A stretch of 64,000 nucleotides of DNA, taken from contig JAVJRK010000002.1 of NCBI GenBank assembly GCA_040218445.1, positions 186,001 to 250,000 of the forward strand. Reading direction: 5' to 3'. The notes below the pieces were generated by a model, which saw only the letters and a program-made list of their open reading frames with translations, was not told the DNA's origin and searched no databases. Both the position numbers and the translations under genes were made by a program. Source of the DNA: UBA1479 sp040218445. GTDB lineage: Bacteria > Pseudomonadota > Alphaproteobacteria > Rhodospirillales > Casp-alpha2. Below, one piece after another: positions 17,030 through 25,703 of the stretch; within the stretch, counting starts at the first letter, position 1, and each line of letters starts with the position of its first letter.

Positions 17030-17456
17030 ATGAAGCTCAAGTTCAAGGTACAGCCCTATCAGACCAACGCCGTGGAGGCGGTGGTCGACTGCTTCGCCGG
17101 CCAGCTCATGTCTGGCGGGGTTGCCTATCGCATGGATCCGGGCCGTGATGTGCAGCAGGCGAGCGTGTTCGAAGATGGGTTCAAGAATGCCGATGTGCGG
17201 CTGACGGATACGCAGGTTCTCCAGAATATCCGCGACGTTCAGAAGGCACAGAACCTACCCCTTTCGGGCGAATTGGTGTCGAGCGCTGGATGCAAGTTCA
17301 ACCTGGACGTCGAGATGGAGACGGGGACCGGAAAGACCTATTGTTACATCAAGACGATCTTCGAGATGAACAAGCGCTACGGCTGGTCGAAGTTCATCGT
17401 TATGGTGCCGAGCATCGCTATCCGCGAAGGCGTCTATAAATCCTTCCAGATTACTC
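17030..17456 (+). pseudogene. res: truncated type III restriction subunit (res)
   Basis: Residues 1-142 match the start of Res helicase-nucleases: KVQPYQTNAVEAVVDCF, the P-loop motif METGTGKTYCYIKTIF at about 96-111, and MVPSIAIREGVYKSFQIT. After codon 142 similarity stops and the frame wanders to a stop at 17668. Full-length Res proteins have about 900-1000 residues including the remaining helicase motifs and a PD-(D/E)XK nuclease, all missing here. The break was followed by joining to a QueD fragment. Confidence 0.8.
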
Positions 17457-17586
17457 CGCTCATTGATACGAGACAAGAGGGACCTGGAGCGTATGCCGCG
17501 CGCCGCCATCCTTTTTCTCAGGTCGGATTTGGATTTTTCGGTTTCGACCACTCCGTCTTGGAACGAGTGCTTAATTTTTTCGCGCT

Positions 17587-17832
17587 GAGGGTAAGTTTGG
17601 CCGTACGACGCGAATACACGATTTTGGTGATATTGAGTCAAAAATCGAACCGATCCGGCAGCGGCTAGACCACCGATACCTGAACGAGGTGGAAGGATTG
17701 CAGCGGCCAACGCTTGAAAACATTAGCCGTTGGATTTGGGAGCAAATCGAACCTGATATTCCCAACATAGATCGTGTCGTTGTCCGACGCGGGAGTTGCG
17801 GTGAAGGCTGCGTCTACCGCCGCCCACAATAA
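17587..17832 (+). pseudogene. 3' fragment of a 6-carboxytetrahydropterin synthase (QueD-like) gene
   Basis: In the frame starting at 17587, 81 codons encode IHDFGDIESKIEPIRQRLDH, LENISRWIWEQIEP and GCVYR, the C-terminal half of QueD/PTPS proteins. The N-terminal Zn-binding His residues and the catalytic Cys are absent, and the usual Glu near the end (ET..GC.Y) reads RG here. No start codon with a ribosome site was found. It ends 27 bp from the convergent three-domain PTPS gene. Confidence 0.6.
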
Positions 17833-17859
17833 AAAGTCCAATGAGATTTTTTGGATTGT

Positions 17860-18954
17860 TCAGGTCGGCAGTGCTGGGCCAGCCTCTCCCCATGTCAGGA
17901 CCGCGCCACATCCTGGCGCTTGGAAAAGGTCAATTCGGTCTAACTCTGGGAGACTGTCCGAGACCTGTCCTCTGATCCATTTGGCGACACTGGCGAGGTC
18001 TGCGTCACCTATCCCTGGGAGTTCATTTAACAGATGGTGATCGAGCGATTTGTAAACGGGCTTAAACAGCTCTTTTACATCCCCATAATCAATCGCCCAG
18101 TTCATTATGGGATCTAGGGGCGCGGAGAGGTGCAACCGAACTATGTAGCTGTGACCGTGCAACAAGTTTCTGCGATTGTCTTCAGGCGCACGTTCTAGGC
18201 GCAGTGCACTCTCAAATCGCTGTTCTTTCCATATGCGATAGTGCCTACCGTCATATTGGCAACCTGCCGTGACCGTCTCGTAGACCGTAACCCACGAGAG
18301 TTCAGCTATATTCGGTTTTAGGCGTTCCCATATCCATGCAGCTAGCGCCTCACTCGTCGGGTTATCCAGACCCGGGATATCGTTTAAACACGCGTGATCA
18401 AGTGTAAGAAAAATCGGCTCCCAGCACTGGTCCAAATAGTCATAGTCAACGCCCATATCTTCGCCGCTAAGGTTTTGGTTGGCGTGGAGGATGACTTCGA
18501 AGCCATGTCCGTGCATGCGACCACATTTATGACCTGGGGGGACATTGGGCAGTTGATGTGCCGCCTCAAACCTATAGCGGCGCCAGATGTGAGCGTGGCC
18601 ATTTTCGTCTAAATCCGCGCCTTCGTGCAGGGTGCTCTGGACACCACAAACATCGACTCCAGTAACGTTCACCTGCTCACGTAACCAACGCGCAATATTT
18701 TCGTCTGTTGGAGTTTCAATGTGATTGTTCAAACAGTCGTAGTCGAGCGCCTGCACTGACCTTTGCAATGTTTCGGTCAGTTCGTCGGTCTCGCCGCCGG
18801 GAAACGCTGCCCATGTCTCGGGCACGTCTGCGCGTATTCGCGCGATAAAACTGTGGCCATGAAGACGACGACTCCTGTGCCCCTCTGGCAAAATGCTCAC
18901 AGACCGGGCAGCCTCAAAGCCTGTTGCCGCGGCAAAGTAGAGTTTTTCTTTCAT
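17860..18954 (-). CDS. three-domain 6-carboxytetrahydropterin synthase-like protein
   Basis: The 364-residue product contains three PTPS/QueD-like units (about 1-118, 119-240, 241-364), each with an HGH motif (RRLHGHSF, GRMHGHGFEV, NLLHGHSY). Only the middle unit has the full set: His in FEAAHQL, catalytic Cys 144 in CGRMHGH, LDHACLND and the YETVTAGC segment. Units 1 and 3 lack the first Zn His and the Cys. QueD makes 6-carboxytetrahydropterin for 7-deazaguanine synthesis. The start at 18954 has a GAGG site. In this island the protein could serve queuosine or a 7-deazaguanine DNA modification; neither is proven. Confidence 0.75.
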   Translation of the reverse strand: MKEKLYFAAATGFEAARSVSILPEGHRSRRLHGHSFIARIRADVPETWAAFPGGETDELTETLQRSVQALDYDCLNNHIETPTDENIARWLREQVNVTGVDVCGVQSTLHEGADLDENGHAHIWRRYRFEAAHQLPNVPPGHKCGRMHGHGFEVILHANQNLSGEDMGVDYDYLDQCWEPIFLTLDHACLNDIPGLDNPTSEALAAWIWERLKPNIAELSWVTVYETVTAGCQYDGRHYRIWKEQRFESALRLERAPEDNRRNLLHGHSYIVRLHLSAPLDPIMNWAIDYGDVKELFKPVYKSLDHHLLNELPGIGDADLASVAKWIRGQVSDSLPELDRIDLFQAPGCGAVLTWGEAGPALPT

Positions 18955-19235
18955 GTTTAGCCTCGGAAGCATCCATAAAAATTCCTGAAGATATTCCGGG
19001 GGCCCACCGTGTTGCCTTCTTCGATCTATGGCTTCGGACTCCGCCCCCTTTTCTCACTTCTAATCGCATAATGGGCGATCGGCAAAGACGCTGTCATAGT
19101 CCGCACGTTGAAGGCTTGGCAAAAATCACGTAAAAGGCCGGGGCCATGACTTAGCCATCTCAAACCTCGTTCTTATCAATTGGGAAGATCTGCACGTCAC
19201 CCGTGCGTCTTCTCCCCAACCAGAACGAGGTAGAG

Positions 19236-19472
19236 ATGAGAAACGTATCCAGAAAAATCCGTAACGCCATGCGCCGGGAACGCCGGGCCAACCCCAGCGC
19301 CGACATGATCGCGGCGAGAGAGGCTGCCGAAACCGCGGAAAAGCGGCGCATCCGACTGCGTGCCGAGGAACTGCTCCACGCCTATGGCGCGAAGGGGGCC
19401 ACCTGGGCTGAGTGCTTCCAGGCGGTGAAAACCAACTGGGTGGGCCGACTGATGGCCAAATACACCGACTAG
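19236..19472 (+). CDS. hypothetical basic protein (78 aa)
   Basis: The ATG at 19236 has a GAGG site. The product is Arg-rich and helical in its first half (RKIRNAMRRERRANP) and has a segment GATWAECFQAVKTNW and a basic end. That composition fits a small nucleic-acid-binding protein, but I recognise no family. A strong hairpin follows the stop codon and it converges with the next gene. Confidence 0.5.
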   Translation: MRNVSRKIRNAMRRERRANPSADMIAAREAAETAEKRRIRLRAEELLHAYGAKGATWAECFQAVKTNWVGRLMAKYTD

Positions 19473-19480
19473 ACGGGCGG

Positions 19481-19511
19481 GCGCCCTCGCCCTTCTAAGG
19501 GGCGGGGGCGC
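19481..19511. terminator. hairpin between convergent genes
   Basis: GCGCCCTCGCC and GGCGGGGGCGC pair around a CCTTCTAAGG-type loop region, with one wobble pair. The structure lies between and slightly into the ends of two convergent genes, so it likely ends transcription from both sides, although there is no long T-run. Confidence 0.45.
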
Positions 19512-19944
19512 GCGCCAGTTCATAGAGACCACAGCGGTTATACATTTCGATGGAGAGCGGCCGGGTCCAGAGATCGACCTGGATCGGCACCGGGCCGGGG
19601 CCCCAGTCTTCCCGCCACTCCAGGGTTTCAAATGCAGCCTCGAAGCGACAATTGAGTACCCGCGCGGAAAAGCGGTATCCCGGCTCGAAACAGTCACCGG
19701 TGTAAGTTGCCTCGAGTGCACTCAGCCAGACCGCCTCACAGAGGGCATACGGGACGCCGACGAAGTATCCGGAGGCACGCTCGGTCAGATGAAGGTCAAG
19801 CTCCACCAACTTGTCAAAGCGGGGGAGTTCATCGACGGCAGCAGCACAGGAGACCTGATGGCGCCCTGGTTTTTCGACCAAGTAGCGACGGATGATCAGA
19901 TCGTGATGGGAATGTTCAGAAATTATCAGTCGGACAAGCGACAT
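19495..19944 (-). CDS. hypothetical protein (149 aa)
   Basis: The product starts MSLVRLIISEHSHHDLIIRRY. It has an acidic central region, many aromatic residues and a C-terminus ending in ARAPAP. The ATG at 19944 has an AGAGG ribosome site. No known domain, membrane segment or catalytic motif is apparent. It may be cargo of the segment bounded by the 20-bp repeats. Confidence 0.45.
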   Translation of the reverse strand: MSLVRLIISEHSHHDLIIRRYLVEKPGRHQVSCAAAVDELPRFDKLVELDLHLTERASGYFVGVPYALCEAVWLSALEATYTGDCFEPGYRFSARVLNCRFEAAFETLEWREDWGPGPVPIQVDLWTRPLSIEMYNRCGLYELARAPAP

Positions 19945-20367
19945 GGCACACCTCTTCTGTTCGGTGGATCAAAAACCAAACGGGTGTGTGCATGAGGGTC
20001 GCTAAGACATGAGCGCGATCATAAAGATACAGGATGGGAAGACAACTCCCTGACCTACCGGGCAGTTAGAGGAGCGGCTTGCGAATATTTCGGGAAGGTT
20101 CTGGGAAATACTGACGGCATTCTCAAACATAAGACTTATCCCGGACTTTTACATCTGGGCGGGGCGCAAGGATGTACTGACCAGCTAGCTTTTACTCAGC
20201 GTCTCGGGCACCGGAATTTCCCATCCAAAACAGTATTTGGCGCTTCATGCGGGGACTTCAGATGTTCCCGTTTGGTTACTTCCGCTCGCATAATGTGCCT
20301 TGTGAAAAATGGGAAATCAGTCGCCATAGATCATAGGTTTGATGGTGGCTAGGCCGCAGCAAGGAAC
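19945..20367. other. non-coding stretch at the island/hydrogenase boundary
   Basis: No frame here has both coding character and a ribosome site. Apart from the second copy of the 20-bp direct repeat at 20276, I see nothing definite. It separates the patchwork island from the end of the hydrogenase operon. Confidence 0.5.
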
Positions 20368-21111
20368 TCAAACGAACAACTGAAATAACTGCGTCTCATA
20401 CATGATGAACAACCCCAGGCCTGCCGTAACAGTTCCAATACCGCCTTGCAGTAAATTGTTCGCCCAGGAAACGGCGCGGGCCGTCCATCCCAGAGGCACA
20501 GCGACGATCATAGAGAGAGCGGCCATCCCGAAGATTGAACCGATGCCAAACATGCCCACGTAAAACACACCGATTATCGGGTCATCCACTTGGCTAGCGG
20601 TTAAAACGACCAACACAGCCGAGCCGGCCATTCCATGCATCAAGCCAACAATAAGGGTACGCCATCCGCTGATCGGGTTGTGGGAATGGTCATGTGGATG
20701 GGCCGCATGGTCGTGGCGACCGTTTAATTTCTCCCCGGCATGGGAATGGGCATGCCAATGAGCCGTGCCGTCAGCATGTTTGTGTACGTGAAAATGGATG
20801 CGCTGGCGCACCATTCGCCACAGAACCTGACCGCCCAAGATGACCAGCATGGCACCGACGGCGAACTCCAACCAATTCGCCAGGGCACCGTCGATGGTCG
20901 AGCCCAGGACGACCGCGGTGCCCGCCACCGCTGCTAGGGTGCATGTATGCCCCACACCCCAAACGGCACCATGGCGCACAATACGACGCCATGAACGTTC
21001 GCCACTAACCAGCGAGGATACCGCCGCCAAGTGGTCGGCCTCTAGCGCATGCTGCAGCCCGACCGCTAGGCCCAACAGCAAAACACTCCCCAAGGTCAGA
21101 TCGAGTTCCAT
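20368..21111 (-). CDS. nickel permease of the NiCoT/UreH type
   Basis: The 247-residue product has about six membrane segments and the NiCoT signature HX4DH (HALEADH, residues 21-27) in the first helix. A cytoplasmic loop near residues 105-145 is packed with His residues (HFHVHKH, HWHAHSH, HPHDHSH) and probably binds metal. It would import nickel for the hydrogenase. It is the last gene of the operon, 27 bp after hypB, whose protein has a similar His-rich region. Confidence 0.75.
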   Translation of the reverse strand: MELDLTLGSVLLLGLAVGLQHALEADHLAAVSSLVSGERSWRRIVRHGAVWGVGHTCTLAAVAGTAVVLGSTIDGALANWLEFAVGAMLVILGGQVLWRMVRQRIHFHVHKHADGTAHWHAHSHAGEKLNGRHDHAAHPHDHSHNPISGWRTLIVGLMHGMAGSAVLVVLTASQVDDPIIGVFYVGMFGIGSIFGMAALSMIVAVPLGWTARAVSWANNLLQGGIGTVTAGLGLFIMYETQLFQLFV

Positions 21112-21138
21112 CGCTTACGCCCTATCCGTTCGACCGCT

Positions 21139-22047
21139 CTATTCCGCCGCCTGGGTCGTGCCCGAAACACCGATCTCGGCCAGCAACCAGTCGTACCAAA
21201 CGTCCAATCCTTCGCCGCTGATCGCCGACACCTGAAAAACCTTGATGTCTTGGTTGATATCTCGCGCAGCCTGAATGGCGGCATCCACATCAAAGGTCAC
21301 GTAGGGCAACAGATCAATTTTGTTGATTACCAGGATGTCGGAGGCCGCGATCATATGTGGATACTTGGCCGGCTTGTCGGCCCCTTCCGTCACCGACAAA
21401 ATCGCGACCTTCGCCCGCTCCCCCAGATCAAACAACGCCGGGCAGACCAGGTTCCCCACGTTCTCAATCAGCAGCAGCGAATTTTCCTGCGGGTCCAGCT
21501 GCTCCATTCCTTTCTGAACCATGTCGGCTTCCAGATGACAACCCGTGCCCGTATTCACCTGCACACAGGCCGTCCCCGTCGCTCTGATCCGCTCGGCGTC
21601 ATTGAGGGTTTCTTGATCGCCCTCGATCACCGCCATGGGGATTTTATCTTTCAGATCCGTCAAGGTACGCTCCAGCAAGGTCGTCTTGCCGGATCCCGGA
21701 GAGCTGACCAAATTCAACGCCAGAATATTTTTGGCCTTGAGCCAGCCCCGATTTTCCGCCGCCAGCTTGTCATTCTTTCCGAGAATGGCGGCTTCCAATT
21801 CGACGCTCTCCGACGCCCGGTGCATGTGCGTATGCGAATGCCCCGGCCCATGATCATGCCCGTGTTCGTGGCTATGGTCATGGCTATGATCGTGACTGTG
21901 ATCATGATGATGATGGTCGTGCGTATGGTGATGATGATCATCATGGGAATGGGTATGGCTATCTCCACTCTGCTCTTTATTCTCCAAACCGATATCCATC
22001 TTGGTCACGGTAACCGTGCCGCTGGAACAACCGCAAACGCCACACAT
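21139..22047 (-). CDS. hypB: hydrogenase nickel-insertion GTPase HypB
   Basis: HypB is a GTPase that, with HypA, delivers nickel to the large subunit. The 302-residue product starts with the metal-binding MCGVCGC motif, then a long His-rich stretch (about residues 31-77) that stores nickel, and a SIMIBI GTPase domain with P-loop SSPGSGKTTLLE near residue 116, EGDQETLNDAERI and the NKIDLLPY guanine-specificity motif. Its start overlaps the hypA stop by one base. Confidence 0.95.
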   Translation of the reverse strand: MCGVCGCSSGTVTVTKMDIGLENKEQSGDSHTHSHDDHHHHTHDHHHHDHSHDHSHDHSHEHGHDHGPGHSHTHMHRASESVELEAAILGKNDKLAAENRGWLKAKNILALNLVSSPGSGKTTLLERTLTDLKDKIPMAVIEGDQETLNDAERIRATGTACVQVNTGTGCHLEADMVQKGMEQLDPQENSLLLIENVGNLVCPALFDLGERAKVAILSVTEGADKPAKYPHMIAASDILVINKIDLLPYVTFDVDAAIQAARDINQDIKVFQVSAISGEGLDVWYDWLLAEIGVSGTTQAAE

Positions 22048-22424
22048 CAGCTTGCCTCCCTTGTTTGTTCAATTGCGTCTTCATTTGTTTCTTCAAGAAA
22101 TTCGAATTGTTTAATGGTCAAGTCGTCGCCACCCTTACGATCCAAGGCTTTGGAGCCGCATTTCGGGCAAGGCTCCAACAAAGTCGCCAATGGGAACTGT
22201 TCGCCGCACTCCCGGCAGGTCGCGTCCGCCATCACCTCGACGATTTCCAATGTCGCCTCTTCCAACGGAGTACCCTTGGCACAAACATCAAAACAAAACG
22301 CCACGGCATCCGGCATGATGGCCGACAACTTGCCGGTCTCGACGACGACTTTGGTCACCCGACGGCCCGCCGCGCGCTCGGCGACGATGCTGACGATGTT
22401 TCGGGTGATCCCTAGTTCATGCAT
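22047..22424 (-). CDS. hypA: hydrogenase nickel-insertion protein HypA
   Basis: The product (125 residues) starts with the MHELGI motif, whose His 2 binds nickel. It has a zinc domain with CRECGEQF and CPKCGS, plus a C-terminal extension of about 25 residues beyond common HypA lengths. It overlaps hypB by one base and follows hypE by 12 bp. It works with HypB to load nickel into HupL. Confidence 0.95.
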   Translation of the reverse strand: MHELGITRNIVSIVAERAAGRRVTKVVVETGKLSAIMPDAVAFCFDVCAKGTPLEEATLEIVEVMADATCRECGEQFPLATLLEPCPKCGSKALDRKGGDDLTIKQFEFLEETNEDAIEQTREAS

Positions 22425-22436
22425 CGGCTAGGCCCC

Positions 22437-23516
22437 TCAACAAATCCGCGGCAGTTGTTCGCCGACCAACATGTCGACCACGCGCCTGCCACCGAACAGG
22501 GTTTCCATCACCACGGTTCCAGCGGGCGCGTCGCAAATCTTGCCGATGACCACACTGTCCCGGCCGTCCTCGTGATTTCGCATGGCCTGCAGGACTGCAT
22601 CCGACTTATCTTCCGGCACGACAACGACGATTTTTCCTTCGTTCGCCAGATAGAGCGGATCGAGTCCGAGAATCTCGCACACCCCGGTGACTTCGGCCCG
22701 CATGGGAATGCTCTGTTCGTTCAACAGCACGCCGACACCGCTATCTTCGGCGACCTCGTTCAGTACGCTGGCGATGCCGCCACGCGTTGCATCGCGAATG
22801 GACTGGACCTCAGGACACACATCGATGATGGCGTCGATCAAACCATTCAGAGGACCGCAGTCGCTTTCAATATCCGCCTCCAACGCCAAATCGCCACGGG
22901 CGTTCAAAATCGCAGCACCATGGTCCCCTAACACACCGTTGACGATCACGACGCCGCCGGGCTTGGCATTGGCCGATGAAATGTCCAGGCCTTCCGGAAT
23001 AACTCCGATCCCGGCCGTATTAATAAACAGTTTGTCGGCAGCCCCATGATGGACGACCTTGGTATCGCCGGTAATAATCCGCACACCCGCCTTCTCCGCC
23101 GTTTCCTGCATAGACCGGGCGACCTGGCGCAACGTCTCCACTGGCAGGCCCTCTTCGATGATCATCCCGCATGTAAGATAAAGCGGCTTAGCACCGGAAA
23201 CAGCCAGATCGTTGACCGTACCGGCGACAGCCAAGGTGCCGATATTGCCGCCCGGGAAGAACAAAGGATCGACAACAAAGCTATCCGTCGTCATGGCCAG
23301 CCGGTCCCCCTTTGCCGACAAATCCGCCATGAGCAAACGGGCCTGATCTTCCAAGACACCATCGTCCGGCTCACCGAACGCATCCAGGAATGCGTCGTCG
23401 ATCAAATCACGCATGGCCTTGCCCCCGGCACCATGGGCCAAAGTAACCTTGTCTACGTTGACCTTGCCCCGGCGTCGTGTGCGATCAGCGATGGTTTTAT
23501 TGCTCATCTCGTTCAT
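22437..23516 (-). CDS. hypE: hydrogenase maturation protein HypE
   Basis: HypE dehydrates the carbamoyl group on its C-terminal Cys to the thiocyanate that becomes the CN ligand of the active-site iron. The 359-residue product has the PurM-like fold motifs (LAHGAGGKAMRDLI, RDATRGGIASVLNE) and ends in the required PRIC tail. It overlaps hypD by 4 bp, as usual in translationally coupled hyp genes. Confidence 0.95.
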   Translation of the reverse strand: MNEMSNKTIADRTRRRGKVNVDKVTLAHGAGGKAMRDLIDDAFLDAFGEPDDGVLEDQARLLMADLSAKGDRLAMTTDSFVVDPLFFPGGNIGTLAVAGTVNDLAVSGAKPLYLTCGMIIEEGLPVETLRQVARSMQETAEKAGVRIITGDTKVVHHGAADKLFINTAGIGVIPEGLDISSANAKPGGVVIVNGVLGDHGAAILNARGDLALEADIESDCGPLNGLIDAIIDVCPEVQSIRDATRGGIASVLNEVAEDSGVGVLLNEQSIPMRAEVTGVCEILGLDPLYLANEGKIVVVVPEDKSDAVLQAMRNHEDGRDSVVIGKICDAPAGTVVMETLFGGRRVVDMLVGEQLPRIC

Positions 23517-24694
23517 GCGACGCTCCTCGCCCCCTGGTCCGCGGACTCTTGTGCAACATCTGAATTTTCAGCCATGGCTTTCAAATCGAGACGGCCGTAT
23601 TGGTAGTAGGCCGCACAGGCCCCTTCCGAGGAAACCATCAAGGCTCCCAAGGGGGTTTCCGGGGTGCAGGCGCGACCAAATACCTTGCAGTCCCAAGGCT
23701 TGATCACACCCTTCAGCACCTCGCCGCATTGGCAGGATTTCGGGTCGGCAATCTTGATGTCGGGGACAGAGAATTTTTTCTCGGCGTCATACCGGACATA
23801 TTCTTCGCGGATCTGTACGCCGGAATGGTCGATAGAACCCAGCCCCCGCCATTCAAAAAACTCTCTCAGCTCGAACACTTGCGAGACGGCGCCGAGCGCT
23901 TGGGCATTACCGTCTTTCGGCACAATGCGGCCATATTGGTTTTCGACCTCGATGCGGCCTTCAACCATCTGCTTCAACAGCATCCAAAGGGATTGCAGAA
24001 TATCCAAGGGCTCAAACCCGGCGACGACCAGGGGTCGGTTGTAATGGGCCGAGATAAAATCATAGGGTGCCGTGCCGATGACCATGCTCACATGGCCCGG
24101 CCCCAGGAATCCGTCGATCTGCAAATCGGGGCTGTCCAAGATCGCCTTGATGGTCGGGATGATCGTGATGTGATTGCAAAACAGCGAGAAATTCTCGATG
24201 CCTTCCTGTTCTGCCTGAAGCACCGTCAACGCGGTCGACGGCATGGTGGTCTCGAAGCCCAAGCCAAAGAACACAACCTCCTGGTCCGGGTGGCGGCGCG
24301 CCAATTCAAGCGCATCCAGGGGCGAATAGACCATCCGCACGTCCGCCCCTTCGGCCTTTGCCTGCATCAGGGATTTCTTCGAACCCGGCACCCGCATAGC
24401 ATCCCCAAAGGTACAGAAGATCACGCCGGGGGTTTCCACAAGGGCGACGCAGTCATCAACCCGCCCCATGGGTAACACACAAACGGGACAGCCCGGGCCG
24501 TGCACCAGTTCGATGTTCTTCGGCAACAGATTCTCGATCCCGTATTTGAAGATCGAATGGGTGTGGCCCCCACAGACTTCCATAATGCAAAGAGGACGTT
24601 CGGAACCCACATCAACCTGCGACGCCAGCTCTTCGATTTCCCGCAGCAATACTTTCGCTTGTTCGGGATCTCGGAATTCGTCGACATACTTCAT
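23513..24694 (-). CDS. hypD: hydrogenase maturation protein HypD
   Basis: HypD carries a [4Fe-4S] cluster and, with HypC, assembles the Fe(CN)2CO unit. The 393-residue product has the family motifs EVCGGHTHSIFKYG, GPGCPVCVLP, GFETTMPSTA and CQCGEVLKG, including the Cys residues for ligand transfer and the cluster. It overlaps both neighbours (hypE and the SIS gene) by 4 bp. Confidence 0.95.
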   Translation of the reverse strand: MKYVDEFRDPEQAKVLLREIEELASQVDVGSERPLCIMEVCGGHTHSIFKYGIENLLPKNIELVHGPGCPVCVLPMGRVDDCVALVETPGVIFCTFGDAMRVPGSKKSLMQAKAEGADVRMVYSPLDALELARRHPDQEVVFFGLGFETTMPSTALTVLQAEQEGIENFSLFCNHITIIPTIKAILDSPDLQIDGFLGPGHVSMVIGTAPYDFISAHYNRPLVVAGFEPLDILQSLWMLLKQMVEGRIEVENQYGRIVPKDGNAQALGAVSQVFELREFFEWRGLGSIDHSGVQIREEYVRYDAEKKFSVPDIKIADPKSCQCGEVLKGVIKPWDCKVFGRACTPETPLGALMVSSEGACAAYYQYGRLDLKAMAENSDVAQESADQGARSVA

Positions 24695-25395
24695 GAGGAC
24701 GCTCCTTCTTTTGCCGCCGCACCTGTATCCAAACCGCCACGGCTATCTGCCAGCAACGTATGCACGAGGTCCCAAAGGATGTGGTACGTCGCCACATGGA
24801 CTTCTTGAATGCGGTGAATGCTGTCGGTCTCAACCACCAGGCAGTGATCTAAACCTAAGGCTGCCATTTCCCCGCCCGACGTGCCGGCAAGACCGATGGT
24901 CTTAAGCCCCATCTCCTTGGCCTTTTCGAAAGCCCGGACAAGATTTCCGGAATTACCGCTGGTCGACAAACCAATCAAGCAATCCCCTTTGCGTGCCTGC
25001 GCGATGACCTGGCGTAGGTAGATATGGTCCATCCCGACGTCGTTCCCGACGGCCGTCAACATGGCGATGTCTTGCGTCAAATTGAACGCCGGCAACGCCG
25101 GTCGCCCAGCAGTCACGGGATGCTGGAATTCGACCGCCACATGCGCAGCGTCGCAACTGGAGCCCCCATTGCCCATGGTCAACAACCGCCCTTCGGCTTC
25201 ATAGGTTTCCGCGATGGTTCGGGCAGAGGCGATAATTTCTTCGGCGTTTTTGTCAAAGAACTTCTCGAACACGGATACATGATTTTGGGCCTTTTGGCGC
25301 ACGGATTCACCTAAAGCCGACGCCATGGCCTTCGGATCGGTTCGGCCACCGTCAAGGAAAGGATAGAGCTGACGCAGATGCGACGTGTTCGACAT
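24691..25395 (-). CDS. SIS-domain protein (GmhA/DiaA-like) in the hyp operon
   Basis: The 234-residue product has a phosphosugar-binding SIS fold: GNGGSSCDAAHVAVEFQHP, then LIGLSTSGNSGNLVRAFEKA, and HRIQEVHVATYHILWDLVH. These match sedoheptulose-7-phosphate isomerase-type proteins. Such genes recur inside hyp clusters of group 2a hydrogenases, but their part in maturation is unknown. It overlaps hypD by 4 bp and lies 8 bp after hypC, so it is co-expressed with both. Confidence 0.8.
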   Translation of the reverse strand: MSNTSHLRQLYPFLDGGRTDPKAMASALGESVRQKAQNHVSVFEKFFDKNAEEIIASARTIAETYEAEGRLLTMGNGGSSCDAAHVAVEFQHPVTAGRPALPAFNLTQDIAMLTAVGNDVGMDHIYLRQVIAQARKGDCLIGLSTSGNSGNLVRAFEKAKEMGLKTIGLAGTSGGEMAALGLDHCLVVETDSIHRIQEVHVATYHILWDLVHTLLADSRGGLDTGAAAKEGASS

Positions 25396-25403
25396 ATCGC
25401 TTC

Positions 25404-25703
25404 CTATCCGGCCTTCCGGTTCATCATTTCATCGCTTTCCCGCATGGCTGCTAGTTCTTCCTGGGCATCGCCCAGCTGGCGCAGGATATCCATGGTCATC
25501 GCGGCCTCGGCCTCATCAATGCGACTCATGGCGAAGCCCACGTGGACCAACACCCAATCACCGACACAACTCTCTAACGGATGCTCGTCATCCACGATGC
25601 AGGCCAAATTGACTTCGCGCTTGACGCCGCTGACGTCGACCATGCCCAGCTTTTTTTCAGCATCGGAAATGCTGACAATCTGCCCCGGAATTCCTAAGCA
25701 CAT
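25404..25703 (-). CDS. hypC: hydrogenase maturation chaperone HypC
   Basis: HypC starts with MCLGIPGQI, whose Cys 2 holds the iron unit with HypD and then guides it to the large subunit. The 99-residue product has a typical beta-barrel region with GDWVLVHVGFAMSRID and a longer, acidic C-terminal helix than most. It overlaps the 3' end of hypF by 10 bp. Confidence 0.93.
   Translation of the reverse strand: MCLGIPGQIVSISDAEKKLGMVDVSGVKREVNLACIVDDEHPLESCVGDWVLVHVGFAMSRIDEAEAAMTMDILRQLGDAQEELAAMRESDEMMNRKAG

Larger units (their letters stand above)
19054..20295 (+). repeat. pair of 20-bp direct repeats flanking a small segment
   Basis: TCACTTCTAATCGCATAATG (19054-19073) and TTACTTCCGCTCGCATAATG (20276-20295) agree at 16 of 20 positions and have the same orientation. 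They bracket the 78-residue and 149-residue hypothetical genes. They may be recombination sites or the ends of a mobile segment; I cannot name the element. Confidence 0.35.

Noticed and set aside
21250..22431. 393-codon plus-strand frame opposite hypB and hypA
   Set aside because: Its Met-rich stretch is simply the complement of the His codons of HypB; both hyp genes are certain.
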